Positions 14,245-21,136 of a stretch of DNA of 21,136 bases are shown piece after piece. The notes below the pieces were generated by a model that was not told the DNA's origin, made no database searches, and worked only from the letters and a program-made list of their open reading frames with translations. Every line of letters starts with the position of its first letter. Within the stretch, counting starts at the first letter, position 1. This DNA comes from an uncultured Clostridia bacterium (GTDB lineage Bacteria > Bacillota > Clostridia > Oscillospirales > Oscillospiraceae): assembly GCA_945487445.1 (NCBI GenBank), contig CALYTU010000013.1, positions 1 to 21,136 of the forward strand, given 5' to 3'. The position numbers and the translations under genes are program-made.

Positions 14245-15821
14245 GCTTTCGCTGTGAAGTTGATTCTGGGATCCACCAGAGACATCATAACATCACCCAA
14301 AATCATAGAAGTTACGGAAATTGTCGCATAGAACAGGGTTACGCCGACGATAACACCGTTATCGTAGGCCGTAATCGCATTGATCAGAAGACCACCCATG
14401 CCGGGAACGGTGTACACACGTTCTGTCATGAACGCGCCGACCATTGCAGCGAGGATAGAGGCGGGAATACCCTGAACGATCGGAATAATTGCGTTTTTCA
14501 GCACGTGCTTGGAGAAGATTTCTCCTTCCGAGAGGCCGCCGGAGCGGGCGAACTTCACGTAATCGGAATTCATCTGATCGATCATATACCGACGAAGCCA
14601 GCGCAACAGATTCGCAATCTGAGGAAGCGCGAGAGAGACGATCGGGAGGACAAACATCAGCTTATTGGTCGACTCTTTCTCCATATCGAAGATCGTAGGC
14701 AGACCGCTCAGAGCGCCGATCGCCTTGAAGATAAGAATATAGCAAAGGGCGGGAACTGCGGTGATGAAAACAATGTAGCAGGTGCCGATTTTATCCGCAA
14801 GCTTATCCTTCCTCAGTGACACCCAAATGCCCAAAGGAATCGCAATCAGATACGCGCAAAGCGTGGCAATAATGCCAATCGTGAACGAATAACCCATTCG
14901 CGACATATTTTTTCTGACCGTCTCCACATTGGTATAGTTGTCAGTAAACCGTTCCTGATTCACATCGCTTGAACCAAGAGAGCCGGCCACATAGGTCGCG
15001 GAATGCAAATCGTCTGCGGAATTCTCGACCAGACCCGTGGGATAAGTAATCAGGGAAGGAACATACCCACCTTGAGAACGGGTCATGGTGGTGAAGACGT
15101 CTTTGTCTTTGTTGACGGAGTAAGATTTGCCAAGGCTCAAAGAGAGCATGTTCTGGTGAATGAAGGGAAAGCTGCTGTCACAGTACAGCAGATATTTATG
15201 CTTGGTGCCGTTGCCCATGACTGCGGGCGAGAACTTCTTGCCGCCGTAAACCGGATCATACCAGGTAAAGGTGAGCTTGCGCTCCCCGATCTCCTCATCC
15301 TCCACGGCATGAATGTTGTCAATTTGAACAAGACCGGAAAAATAGGTCCAAAGACGCTGCAGCAGGGAGCGATTGCGGTAAGCAAACAACTGCTGGGCAC
15401 CGCCCGGAGCAAGCGTCTTTCGTGCGCCGGCAACAATGGCGTTGAGCCGCTGGACTGTGTAGCCATTTTCCTTGCAATATGCTTCAAACTTTTGAATATA
15501 CTCGGTGACGATCTCGCTGTCATTCTCCGGCTTGCGTCCGAAGCTGAAAGCAGCCTTTCTCGTCTCCTCGTCGATTTCTCCGTTGTTGGCAAGCATCTGC
15601 AGATAATCGGAGTACTGCAGGAAATCTACGTAACCATAGTTCTGCCAGTTGCGGTATTTGTAAACGACCTGTTGATTGTTTGACATCTTAGAAAACTGGG
15701 GGTCCGACGCAAAGATCACTTCTCTGTCAAGCCAGGAATAAATCATGATCATTACAATCGCTACCACAAGAAAAATGGAAACCAGGCCGTGCAGGATTCT
15801 TCTCAATAAATATTTTTTCAT
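14238..15821 (-). CDS. oppB: Oligopeptide ABC transporter permease OppB/AmiC with large extracellular domain
   Basis: A 527-residue permease. The first membrane helix is at residues 11-30. About 280 extracellular residues follow before the remaining five helices (from about 312). This layout, far longer than the roughly 306-residue enteric OppB, is that of streptococcal AmiC (about 498 residues). The same signature appears in the outer domain: GTKHKYLLYCDSSFPFIHQN at 205-224, then LSLGKSY and a YPTG motif. The EAA loop is at about 420-447 (YVKFARSGGLSEGEIFSKHVLKNA in parts). It ends in LGDVMMSLVDPRINFT. The outer domain probably docks the binding protein. Start ATG has only a weak ribosome site. 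It follows oppA after a structured 229-base gap. Confidence 0.95.
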   Translation of the reverse strand: MKKYLLRRILHGLVSIFLVVAIVMIMIYSWLDREVIFASDPQFSKMSNNQQVVYKYRNWQNYGYVDFLQYSDYLQMLANNGEIDEETRKAAFSFGRKPENDSEIVTEYIQKFEAYCKENGYTVQRLNAIVAGARKTLAPGGAQQLFAYRNRSLLQRLWTYFSGLVQIDNIHAVEDEEIGERKLTFTWYDPVYGGKKFSPAVMGNGTKHKYLLYCDSSFPFIHQNMLSLSLGKSYSVNKDKDVFTTMTRSQGGYVPSLITYPTGLVENSADDLHSATYVAGSLGSSDVNQERFTDNYTNVETVRKNMSRMGYSFTIGIIATLCAYLIAIPLGIWVSLRKDKLADKIGTCYIVFITAVPALCYILIFKAIGALSGLPTIFDMEKESTNKLMFVLPIVSLALPQIANLLRWLRRYMIDQMNSDYVKFARSGGLSEGEIFSKHVLKNAIIPIVQGIPASILAAMVGAFMTERVYTVPGMGGLLINAITAYDNGVIVGVTLFYATISVTSMILGDVMMSLVDPRINFTAKAR

Positions 15822-15848
15822 ATTTAATCACTCAGCCTATTCTTTGAT

Positions 15849-15888
15849 CGGCACACAGTCGGCGCCGTGCAGCGTCGGCCATGTGCCG
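15849..15888 (-). promoter_or_regulatory. Stem-loop 3 in the oppA-oppB gap
   Basis: A 7-bp outer stem (CGGCACA with TGTGCCG) with a GC-rich interior, ending 28 bases upstream of the oppB start. It could limit access to the weak oppB ribosome site. The pairing is seen in sequence; a regulatory role is inference. Confidence 0.4.
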
Positions 15889-15907
15889 CACCGGGGCGAT
15901 TGTGCCT

Positions 15908-15938
15908 GGAAAACGCGGTGTATTTCACGGCGTTTTCC
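15908..15938 (-). promoter_or_regulatory. Stem-loop 2 in the oppA-oppB gap
   Basis: A 9-bp stem (GGAAAACGC with GCGTTTTCC) extended by GTG/CAC across a G-G mismatch, with a 5-base loop. It has no U-run on the minus strand and so is not a terminator in the operon's direction. Confidence 0.45.
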
Positions 15939-15961
15939 GTAAAAACCTGTTGTTGCGCATC

Positions 15962-15991
15962 GGGGAGAATGAGTTTAGGCCCATTCTCCCC
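15962..15991 (-). terminator. Stem-loop 1 after oppA, possible partial terminator
   Basis: A perfect 10-bp stem (GGGGAGAATG with CATTCTCCCC) and 10-base loop about 60 bases after the oppA stop. The following minus-strand sequence has a delayed GGTTTTTAC. Such a hairpin between the binding protein and permease genes commonly protects or terminates a short oppA transcript, making the lipoprotein more abundant than the membrane parts. Confidence 0.55.
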
Positions 15992-16050
15992 TTCGCGTTA
16001 CTTATTCAAAGGAGTTTAGATCGTTTTTAGATCGTTTAATGTACAGCGGA

Positions 16051-18324
16051 TTAATACATACCGCAGTTCTTGGCCATACCGCCGGGAGCCGGGGTGATGG
16101 TGGTCAGATAAGATTGAGGATCACCGTAGTCGGGGGTCCAGCCGGAGACGTCGGTCATGTCGCCGTTGATCTGATAGCCGAATTCGGGGAAATAGGCCGC
16201 ATAGTACCAGCCCATAAGATCGACGGCGTCAACCAGCTTGACCTCAACACAGCCGTTGAGGGCGGCCTCGAAGCTCTGCTTCAGAACGTTGGCACGGTTG
16301 GCATAGATCTCATTGCTGCTGGCATAGGGGATCTCCAGAACGATGGGATCTTCGGCAGTGATGATGACGCCCTTTCTGGCAAGCTCCTTGATCGCGAGCT
16401 CGAGCTCGGACTTGGCATAATCGGGGTTGTACCAGCCGTCGTAGCCGTCGCTGGAGCCCTGACCCAGATCCGCCTCAGGATCCCAAGCCTTGAAGGGAAC
16501 ACCGTCAGCGTCGAGCTGCGCCTGCACGATCTCACCAAAGTTGGTGCCGGCAGCGAAGGTCATGTCGGTGCCGTTGATGGAAACAGTGGCATCCTCGGGC
16601 AGGGTAACGAAGTTGCCGGGCACGTAGGAGTTACGCAGGTTGTTGTACTTCAGATCCTCGCCCACGGTCTGCGCATTGTAAGCGCCGCGGTCGAGAGAGG
16701 AAGCCAGAGCACGACGGAAGTGCAGATTCTTCATCGCAATGCCGGTGCGGGTGGCGTCGTACATGGTCTCCGCGGAGACAGCGACGGAAGCGTCGTTGAA
16801 GTTGGCGAAGGCCTTTCTGTTGATGTTGAAGAAGTTCATGAAGGAGGAGGCGTTAGTGTCGGAGACATAGGCATACTTGTCAAACAGGCCGTCCTTCTTG
16901 CAGGATTCAACAGAGTTGGTGTTCAGAGCGGCGCTGTCGATGGTACCGGCCTTGGCGTCGTTGTAAGCCTTCAGCTTGTCGGTGCCATCGTTGTACAGCC
17001 AGGTAATGTTCTTGATGGTGATGCCATCCTTGTTCCAGTACATGGGGTTGGCCTGGAAAACAATGGTGTTGGCCTCGGTGGCGTTGGTGACCAGGTAGGG
17101 TCCGCAGTAGGCAATGTGGTCGGGATCGGAGCCATACTTGAAGTTGGGGTCCTCAGCGTCATACTCGGCGCCGAACTTGCCGCCCTGAGCGGTGTAGTAG
17201 CTGCGGCACAGGGGAGCGAAGATGCTGTAGCCCAGCATGGTGGTAAAGTAGGGAACCGACTCAGCCAGGGTGATCTCGAGGGTGTAATCATCAACGGCCT
17301 TGATGCCGACCTCGGCGAAATCGGTGATCTCGCCTTCGAGGTAAGCCTGTGCGTTCAGAACCTTGGCGCCGTCATTGGCAGCCAGACTCTCCACGCCGCC
17401 CTGGGCGTCGAGCAGGTGCTGCATGCCGGCAACGAAGTCGTCGGCGGTGAGGGTGCCGACCTGGCGACCCTGAGAGTCGACCCAGGCAACGCCTTCGCGG
17501 AGCTTGAAGGTGTAGACCGTGCCGTCTTCGGAGACGGTGTACCCGGTGGCCAGAGCGGGCTGCAGCTCGTTCTCCATGTCGTACTCATACAGGTTGTCAT
17601 AGGTGTTGACAATGGCCTGGAAGTCGGCGGCACGGTAGGTGTTCTGAACGTCCCAGGTCTGCGGATCGCTGACGTAACCCATGGTCAGGGTGTCCTTCAG
17701 CTGATAGCCGTTCTCGGTCAGGAAGGAGCGGACCCACTCTTCGAAGGTGCCGGTGCCCTTGAGCTCTGCCCACTTGACCTTGATCTGGTCGCGGATTTCA
17801 GTGGTGATGAAATCGGTGGTGACCACGGAGTTGTGATAACGCACATTGTCGGTGCCCCAGGGTTTGGTGGTGCTAGTTCTGGGAGCAATGCGGGAGATGG
17901 CGTAGTTGCCGCCCTGGGTGGTGGTGGGGATCATGATGCCGGAAGCCAGCAGCTTGGCCTCGGCAACAGCCTCCAGAGCGAACCGCTGGGCCAGGTTGTC
18001 GGCAGCCAGGGCAGCCTGCAGGTTCTCGTAGTACTCGCCGAGGGTCTCTTCAAAGAGAGCGTCGGACTCGTCGTACCAGTTCTCGGCATTGAACTCGAAC
18101 GCGTCCTTCGCAAGACGGTCGTCGGGCTCGATGGGAGGAGCGGCAGGCTCAGTGGACTCGGTGGTGGTTGCTTCGGTGTCGGTGTTCTGATTGGTGGTGC
18201 CGGTCGCACCGGGCTGGGTGGTGTTCTTGCTCTCATCGGTCTCGGCGTCCTGGCAGCCGACAAACATAGCGGCGACCATGGCAACAACCAGCACGAGCGC
18301 AAGAAGCTTCTTGAGGTTCTTCAT
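16051..18324 (-). CDS. oppA: Oligopeptide-binding lipoprotein OppA/AmiA, apparently circularly permuted
   Basis: A 757-residue substrate-binding lipoprotein of the SBP_bac_5 family. Its signal peptide ends in a lipobox (AAMFVGC, lipidated Cys24) and a Thr/Glu/Asn-rich linker follows to about residue 65. The main fold begins near residue 211 (DTLTMGYVSDPQTWD) and runs through the family's LQPALATGYTVSEDGTVYTF region, VGIKAVDDYTLEITL and FRRALASSLDRGAY to GWTPDYGDPQSYL at 728-740, ending at 757. In AmiA about 115 more residues follow that motif; here they are missing. Their counterpart is at the N-terminus: residues 97-190 contain YYENLQAAL, RFALEAVAEAKLLASGIMIP, TTTQGGNYAISRIAP and TTEIRDQIKVKWAELK. 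These match AmiA's RYEKYAAAQAWLTDSSLFIP...SRIVPF...VTKEEYEKAREKWLKEK. AGGAGG precedes the ATG. First gene of the operon. Confidence 0.93.
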   Translation of the reverse strand: MKNLKKLLALVLVVAMVAAMFVGCQDAETDESKNTTQPGATGTTNQNTDTEATTTESTEPAAPPIEPDDRLAKDAFEFNAENWYDESDALFEETLGEYYENLQAALAADNLAQRFALEAVAEAKLLASGIMIPTTTQGGNYAISRIAPRTSTTKPWGTDNVRYHNSVVTTDFITTEIRDQIKVKWAELKGTGTFEEWVRSFLTENGYQLKDTLTMGYVSDPQTWDVQNTYRAADFQAIVNTYDNLYEYDMENELQPALATGYTVSEDGTVYTFKLREGVAWVDSQGRQVGTLTADDFVAGMQHLLDAQGGVESLAANDGAKVLNAQAYLEGEITDFAEVGIKAVDDYTLEITLAESVPYFTTMLGYSIFAPLCRSYYTAQGGKFGAEYDAEDPNFKYGSDPDHIAYCGPYLVTNATEANTIVFQANPMYWNKDGITIKNITWLYNDGTDKLKAYNDAKAGTIDSAALNTNSVESCKKDGLFDKYAYVSDTNASSFMNFFNINRKAFANFNDASVAVSAETMYDATRTGIAMKNLHFRRALASSLDRGAYNAQTVGEDLKYNNLRNSYVPGNFVTLPEDATVSINGTDMTFAAGTNFGEIVQAQLDADGVPFKAWDPEADLGQGSSDGYDGWYNPDYAKSELELAIKELARKGVIITAEDPIVLEIPYASSNEIYANRANVLKQSFEAALNGCVEVKLVDAVDLMGWYYAAYFPEFGYQINGDMTDVSGWTPDYGDPQSYLTTITPAPGGMAKNCGMY

Positions 18325-18348
18325 GAATCTTTCCTCCTAAAAAATTTT

Positions 18349-18384
18349 ATATTTACAGACACGGTGAATCCGCGCCGTAAATAT
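18349..18384 (-). promoter_or_regulatory. Leader hairpin just upstream of the oppA ribosome site
   Basis: An 8-bp perfect stem (ATATTTAC with GTAAATAT) plus an inner ACGG/CCGT pairing, ending about 12 bases before AGGAGG. A second small hairpin (ACCGCT with AGCGGT, 18392-18409) lies just upstream in the same leader. They may stabilise the abundant oppA mRNA or regulate its translation; I do not recognise a known riboswitch. Confidence 0.4.
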
Positions 18385-18506
18385 CCAAAATACCGCTTCT
18401 CAGAGCGGTCTTTTTCACAGACCGATCATTTCACCCGTCGGGCTGAATGAAGGGTCGTTTGCACGGTATTCAGCGACGAACCGCTTTTCTCTCATAACTA
18501 TTCGCT

Positions 18507-18535
18507 ATCTTACCACATATTTTTATTATTTTCAA
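18507..18535 (-). promoter_or_regulatory. Sigma-A promoter of the opp operon
   Basis: On the minus strand TTGAAA (18530-18535), a 17-base spacer and TAAGAT (18507-18512), with TG one base before the -10 (extended -10). Transcription would start near 18500, giving a leader of about 175 bases before oppA. Confidence 0.7.
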
Positions 18536-18872
18536 TTCCGAATTTGTTGTTTGGGGGGAATTCCGGGTATTTGCCCTTGTGAATTTGCTTTTTTTGATTC
18601 TATTCTTTTCGTACTATAGCATATTCTACTTAAATATGCAATCAGGAATTAACACTTTTTTCACATTTTACATTATTTGGTAGGTTTTCATAAGTGCTTT
18701 TGGCTCTTTTGCAAGGTTTTTCGCCGGATTTTCACTCCGGAAAAGACAATTCCAGCATTTTTATAGATTTATACAAATATTCTTTAAATAAATACCGTTA
18801 TTCCTTCGGCATTTTCCCCAATACTATTCAGTTTTCATGTCTGTTTCGTATAAAAGCAAACGTTCGAAACGG
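18536..18872. other. AT-rich non-coding region upstream of the opp promoter
   Basis: About 340 bases, clearly more AT-rich than the genes on either side, with no convincing gene. It contains an inverted repeat GCATATT-N7-AATATGC (18619-18639) about 85 bases upstream of the -35 that could be a regulator site. A small CCGGA/TCCGG hairpin lies near 18725-18740. I see no clear terminator for the sirtuin gene that ends at 18873. Confidence 0.4.
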
Positions 18873-19589
18873 CTACAAATTCCGGAACACCTCTCCCAGC
18901 TTTTCGTGGAGGACCAGGTCGGCCTCCTGATCGTAGGGCGTCCGGTCCCGATTGATCAGAACGAGGCGGCTGCCCCGGTAGTATCGGATCATGCCGGCGG
19001 CCGGCCAGACCGTCAGAGAGGTCCCCGCCACAATCAACAGATCCGCCCCGGAGATGGCCTGTGCGGCACGGTACATCACGTCCTGATCCAGGCTCTCCTC
19101 ATAGAGCACCACGTCGGGCTTGATGATTCCTCCGCAGTCGCAGCGGGGAACGCCGGGGCTGTTCTTGACAAACTCAGCGCTGTAGGACCTGTGGCAGCGA
19201 ACGCAGTAGTTGCGCAAAACGGAGCCGTGGAGCTCAAGGACGTTTCTGCTCCCCGCCTTCTGGTGCAGGCCGTCAATGTTCTGTGTGACAACGGCGGTCA
19301 GCTTACCCTCCCGTTCCCAGCGGGCGAGGACCTTGTGCGTCACATTGGGCTCGAAGCCCAGGGGCAGCATCTTCTCTTTATAAAACTCGAAAAACTCCTC
19401 CGGCCGCTGCTCAAAAAAGCTATTGGAGATGATCGTCTCGGGGGGATATTTGAATTTCTGGTTGTACAGGCCGTCCACACTCCGGAAGTCCGGGATACCG
19501 CTTTCGGTGGAAACCCCGGCGCCGCCAAAGAAGACGATGCGCCGAGCCTCATCGACCCAGGTTTTCAGCGTATCGAGTTTGGAATTCAC
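18873..19589 (-). CDS. cobB: NAD-dependent protein deacetylase, sirtuin (Sir2/CobB)
   Basis: A 238-residue sirtuin that removes acyl groups from protein lysines using NAD. Motifs are complete: the NAD-binding FFGGAGVSTESGIPDFRS (20-37), TQNIDGLHQKAG (102-113), catalytic His121 in LELHGS, a zinc site with Cys129, Cys132, Cys150 and Cys152, then GGIIKPDVVLYEE and the GTSLTVWPAA NAD loop. The GTG start has GGAGG 9 bases upstream and gives the usual N-terminus (SKLDTLKTWVDEARRIVFF). It lies within the end of trmD, overlapping by 41 bases, so its translation is probably coupled. Upstream extension of the frame is only the alternate reading of trmD. In many genomes rplS follows trmD; here the sirtuin takes its place. 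Confidence 0.95.
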   Translation of the reverse strand: MNSKLDTLKTWVDEARRIVFFGGAGVSTESGIPDFRSVDGLYNQKFKYPPETIISNSFFEQRPEEFFEFYKEKMLPLGFEPNVTHKVLARWEREGKLTAVVTQNIDGLHQKAGSRNVLELHGSVLRNYCVRCHRSYSAEFVKNSPGVPRCDCGGIIKPDVVLYEESLDQDVMYRAAQAISGADLLIVAGTSLTVWPAAGMIRYYRGSRLVLINRDRTPYDQEADLVLHEKLGEVFRNL

Positions 19590-20334
19590 TGTCTTCGTCC
19601 TCCAATTCTTTGATAAACTTCTTTTCGGCCTTCGTCTTTTCGGGAAGACGGAGCCTGGCGAAGAGGTCCGGACGGCGGTGCATGGTGCGGAGGATGGACT
19701 GCTTCCGCCGCCAGCGCGCCACTTTTTCATGGTTGCCTGAGGTCAGAACCTCCGGCACGGGACGGCCGTGCCAGACTGCAGGGCGGCTGTACTGGGGGTA
19801 CTCCAGGAGCCCCGACCAATGGCTCTCTTCCTCGAAACAGGCGGGATCCGAGAGGACACCGGGCAAAAGACGGCAGACTGCATCGGCAACAGCCATGGCG
19901 GCGATCTCGCCGCCGGTCAGCACAAAGTCGCCCAGGGAGAGCTCCTCGTCCACGCACTCGTCGATGAAGCGCTGATCCACGCCCTCATAGTGGCCACAGA
20001 CCAGAATCAGGTTCTCATACGCCCCCGCCAGGCGGCGGGCATGGGTCTGGTCAAAGACAGCGCCGCAGGGAGACATATATATGGTATGCGGACGGACGCC
20101 GGTTTCTTCACAGATATGAGCCCAGCAGCGGTAGAGCGGATCCGCCTGCATGACGGCCCCGTGGCCGCCGCCGTAGGGATAGTCGTCCACCTGGTTCTGT
20201 TTGTTGGTGGTATAGTCCCGGATCTGGTGGGTGCAGATGGTGACGAAGCCACGCTCCTGGGCCCGTCCGATGATGGATTCAGAGAGCACGTCGCCCACAG
20301 TATCGGGAAAGAGGGTCATAATGTCAATCCGCAT
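19549..20334 (-). CDS. trmD: tRNA (guanine37-N1)-methyltransferase
   Basis: A 261-residue TrmD, which methylates G37 next to the anticodon using S-adenosylmethionine and so prevents +1 frameshifting. It has the N-terminal MRIDIMTLFP, the DDYPYGGGHGAVMQ motif, the trefoil-knot SAM site (LILVCGHYEGVDQRF, then ELSLGDFVLTGGE) and the C-terminal SGNHEKVARWRR region. It is slightly longer than the usual 240-250 residues because of a charged tail. Its ATG overlaps the end of rimM by 11 bases, and the sirtuin gene overlaps its 3' end. Confidence 0.97.
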   Translation of the reverse strand: MRIDIMTLFPDTVGDVLSESIIGRAQERGFVTICTHQIRDYTTNKQNQVDDYPYGGGHGAVMQADPLYRCWAHICEETGVRPHTIYMSPCGAVFDQTHARRLAGAYENLILVCGHYEGVDQRFIDECVDEELSLGDFVLTGGEIAAMAVADAVCRLLPGVLSDPACFEEESHWSGLLEYPQYSRPAVWHGRPVPEVLTSGNHEKVARWRRKQSILRTMHRRPDLFARLRLPEKTKAEKKFIKELEDEDSEFQTRYAENLGR

Positions 20335-20824
20335 CAGTCCGCATCCCTTCGATCAGATTCACCTCCACCCGGCCCAGAGAAAGGTCCAGCGCCGGGACGA
20401 AGGCCCGGACGTGGGGGATCATGTATTCATGCTCGCCCTTGACGATCCAGACGTCGGATGACGGCATGGAAAGAATCTCCCGGATCGTACCGATTTCCAC
20501 GCCGTCGGCAAAAACCGGAAGGCCGATCAGGTCCGCGTGGAAAACGGTCCCGGCCGGGATGCAGGGATCGTCCCGGGCAATGGAAATCACCCGATCGCGC
20601 AGGGCAGCCGCGTCCTCCACGGTGTCAACGCCCTGGATTTTCAAGAGGACGCAGGTCTTCTGCACGCGGGAGAATTCCACGGAAAGCGGGCTCGCATCAG
20701 AAAGATAGAAGGTCTTGAATTTTAACAGAAACTCCGGGCTGTCTGCCCAGGGCAGGACCTTGACCTCGCCCTTGATCCCGTGGGTGGAAACAATCTTCCC
20801 GGCTTCCAAATATCGGTTGTTCAT
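20324..20824 (-). CDS. rimM: Ribosome maturation factor RimM
   Basis: A 166-residue RimM, which assists assembly of the 30S subunit head by binding ribosomal protein S19. The N-terminal domain opens with LEAGKIVSTHGIKGEVKVLPWADSP-type family sequence. The C-terminal PRC-barrel contains DLIGLPVFADG-EIGTIREIL, SDVWIVKGEHEYMIPHVRAFV and ends in VNLIEGM. The ATG start is fixed by AAAGGAGG 8 bases upstream. Upstream extension of the frame only reads through the repeat element. rpsP and the KH-domain gene that usually precede rimM are not in the window; a diverged MITE and tandem repeats are there instead, and I see no clear promoter. Confidence 0.96.
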   Translation of the reverse strand: MNNRYLEAGKIVSTHGIKGEVKVLPWADSPEFLLKFKTFYLSDASPLSVEFSRVQKTCVLLKIQGVDTVEDAAALRDRVISIARDDPCIPAGTVFHADLIGLPVFADGVEIGTIREILSMPSSDVWIVKGEHEYMIPHVRAFVPALDLSLGRVEVNLIEGMRTDAD

Positions 20825-20844
20825 GTTGGTTTCCTCCTTTGCGC

Positions 20845-20966
20845 GTAACCATTCAGTAATTCCCGTCATTTCGAACGAAGTGAGAAATCCGTCCTCTCTT
20901 GCGGGGAAATTGCAAATTGTTTGCAGATCAACCGTCTTGAAATGACGGGCTGCTGAACAGGAATCC
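20845..20966 (-). mobile_element. Diverged MITE-like element, copy D, upstream of rimM
   Basis: About 122 bp related to copies A-C. It shares the outer ATTCAGTA and TGCTGAACAG ends, CCCGTCATTTCGAACGAAG (an exact match to the left arm apart from its first two bases) and the complementary arm TTGAAATGACGGG. The central region differs. The outermost GTATCT bases are altered and I cannot define a target duplication. It ends about 20 bases before the rimM start, so it would lie in the rimM leader. Confidence 0.7.
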
Positions 20967-20975
20967 ATGCGTGCG

Positions 20976-21136
20976 GCATTTGACCGCTGTGGGGAGGACG
21001 GGTCCTTCGGCTTCGCTCAGGACGACAAAGCCGTACGCGGAACGGCTCCCTTCGCTTGCAGCATTTGGCTGCTGCGGGGAAGACGGGTCCTTCGGCTTCG
21101 CTCAGGACGACAAAGCCGTACGCGGAACGGCTCCCT
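20976..21136. repeat. 85-bp tandem repeat, nearly two units, cut by the window edge
   Basis: Two units with a period of 85 bases (20976-21060 and 21061-21136). They are almost identical from ACGGGTCCTTCGGCTTCG onward and differ at a few bases near the start. Each unit holds several short inverted repeats (AGCCGT/ACGGCT, GTCCT/AGGAC, GCAGC/GCTGC). No open frame is supported. The CTTCGCTCAGGACGAC core resembles a repeat family scattered widely in Clostridia. Confidence 0.8.

Noticed and set aside
18392..18415. Plus-strand terminator (ACCGCT hairpin followed by CTTTTT)
   Set aside because: There is no plus-strand gene upstream for it to terminate. It is more simply a hairpin in the oppA leader.
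16039..18450. Long open frame on the plus strand opposite oppA
   Set aside because: It is a low-complexity Gly/Val/Leu-rich antisense reading of oppA with no family motif or ribosome site, caused by GC-rich codon use.
20976..21136. CRISPR array
   Set aside because: The 85-bp units are contiguous, with no spacers, and no cas genes are present.

Overview
The window reads as a chromosomal segment of a GC-rich, low-copy-repeat-bearing Firmicute of class Clostridia, most likely Oscillospiraceae/Ruminococcaceae. This is inferred from strong AGGAGG Shine-Dalgarno sites, the style of the lipoprotein signal peptide, a Clostridia-type MetG, a VTC/DUF4956 gene pair and TTGACA/TATAAT-like promoters. Nearly all genes are on the minus strand; only the VTC-DUF4956 pair (4956-6429) is on the plus strand.

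Layout, left to right. (1) 1-1190: the conserved rpmH-rnpA-yidD cluster, read leftwards from a consensus promoter at 1161-1190 and ending against a truncated 123-bp repeat element at the window edge. dnaA/oriC and yidC, its usual neighbours, are not visible. (2) 1233-4832: a very large YfhO-family membrane protein whose promoter is separated from the gene by an inserted MITE. (3) 4956-6429: a VTC-type polyphosphate polymerase and a DUF4956 membrane protein, overlapping by 8 bp. This pair lies between two identical, inverted copies of the MITE, each with its own 8-bp target duplication. (4) 6677-8692: metG, with promoter and terminator. (5) 8815-10056: a membrane-anchored protein that looks like an ApbE-fold pseudoenzyme. 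(6) 10133-18324: a complete oligopeptide ABC importer operon of the streptococcal Ami type (oppA-oppB-oppC-oppD-oppF). (7) 18873-20824: rimM-trmD-sirtuin, with overlapping genes, preceded by a diverged MITE and an 85-bp tandem repeat that runs off the right edge.

The most unusual system is the oligopeptide importer. Its parts match Ami proteins closely, but several carry additions or rearrangements. The substrate-binding lipoprotein appears circularly permuted: the C-terminal module of the SBP_bac_5 fold sits at the N-terminus, and the protein stops right after the GWTPDYGDPQSYL motif. The OppD/AmiE ATPase has about 245 extra charged, coiled-coil-like residues between Walker A and the Q-loop. 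The OppF/AmiF ATPase carries a C-terminal extension with two predicted membrane helices. OppB has the long extracellular domain known from AmiC. The second theme is the MITE family: a 123-bp palindromic element with 17-bp terminal inverted repeats and 8-bp target duplications, placed in mRNA leaders and between convergent genes.

Function calls rest on recognised motifs and remembered family sequences; no searches or structure predictions were run.
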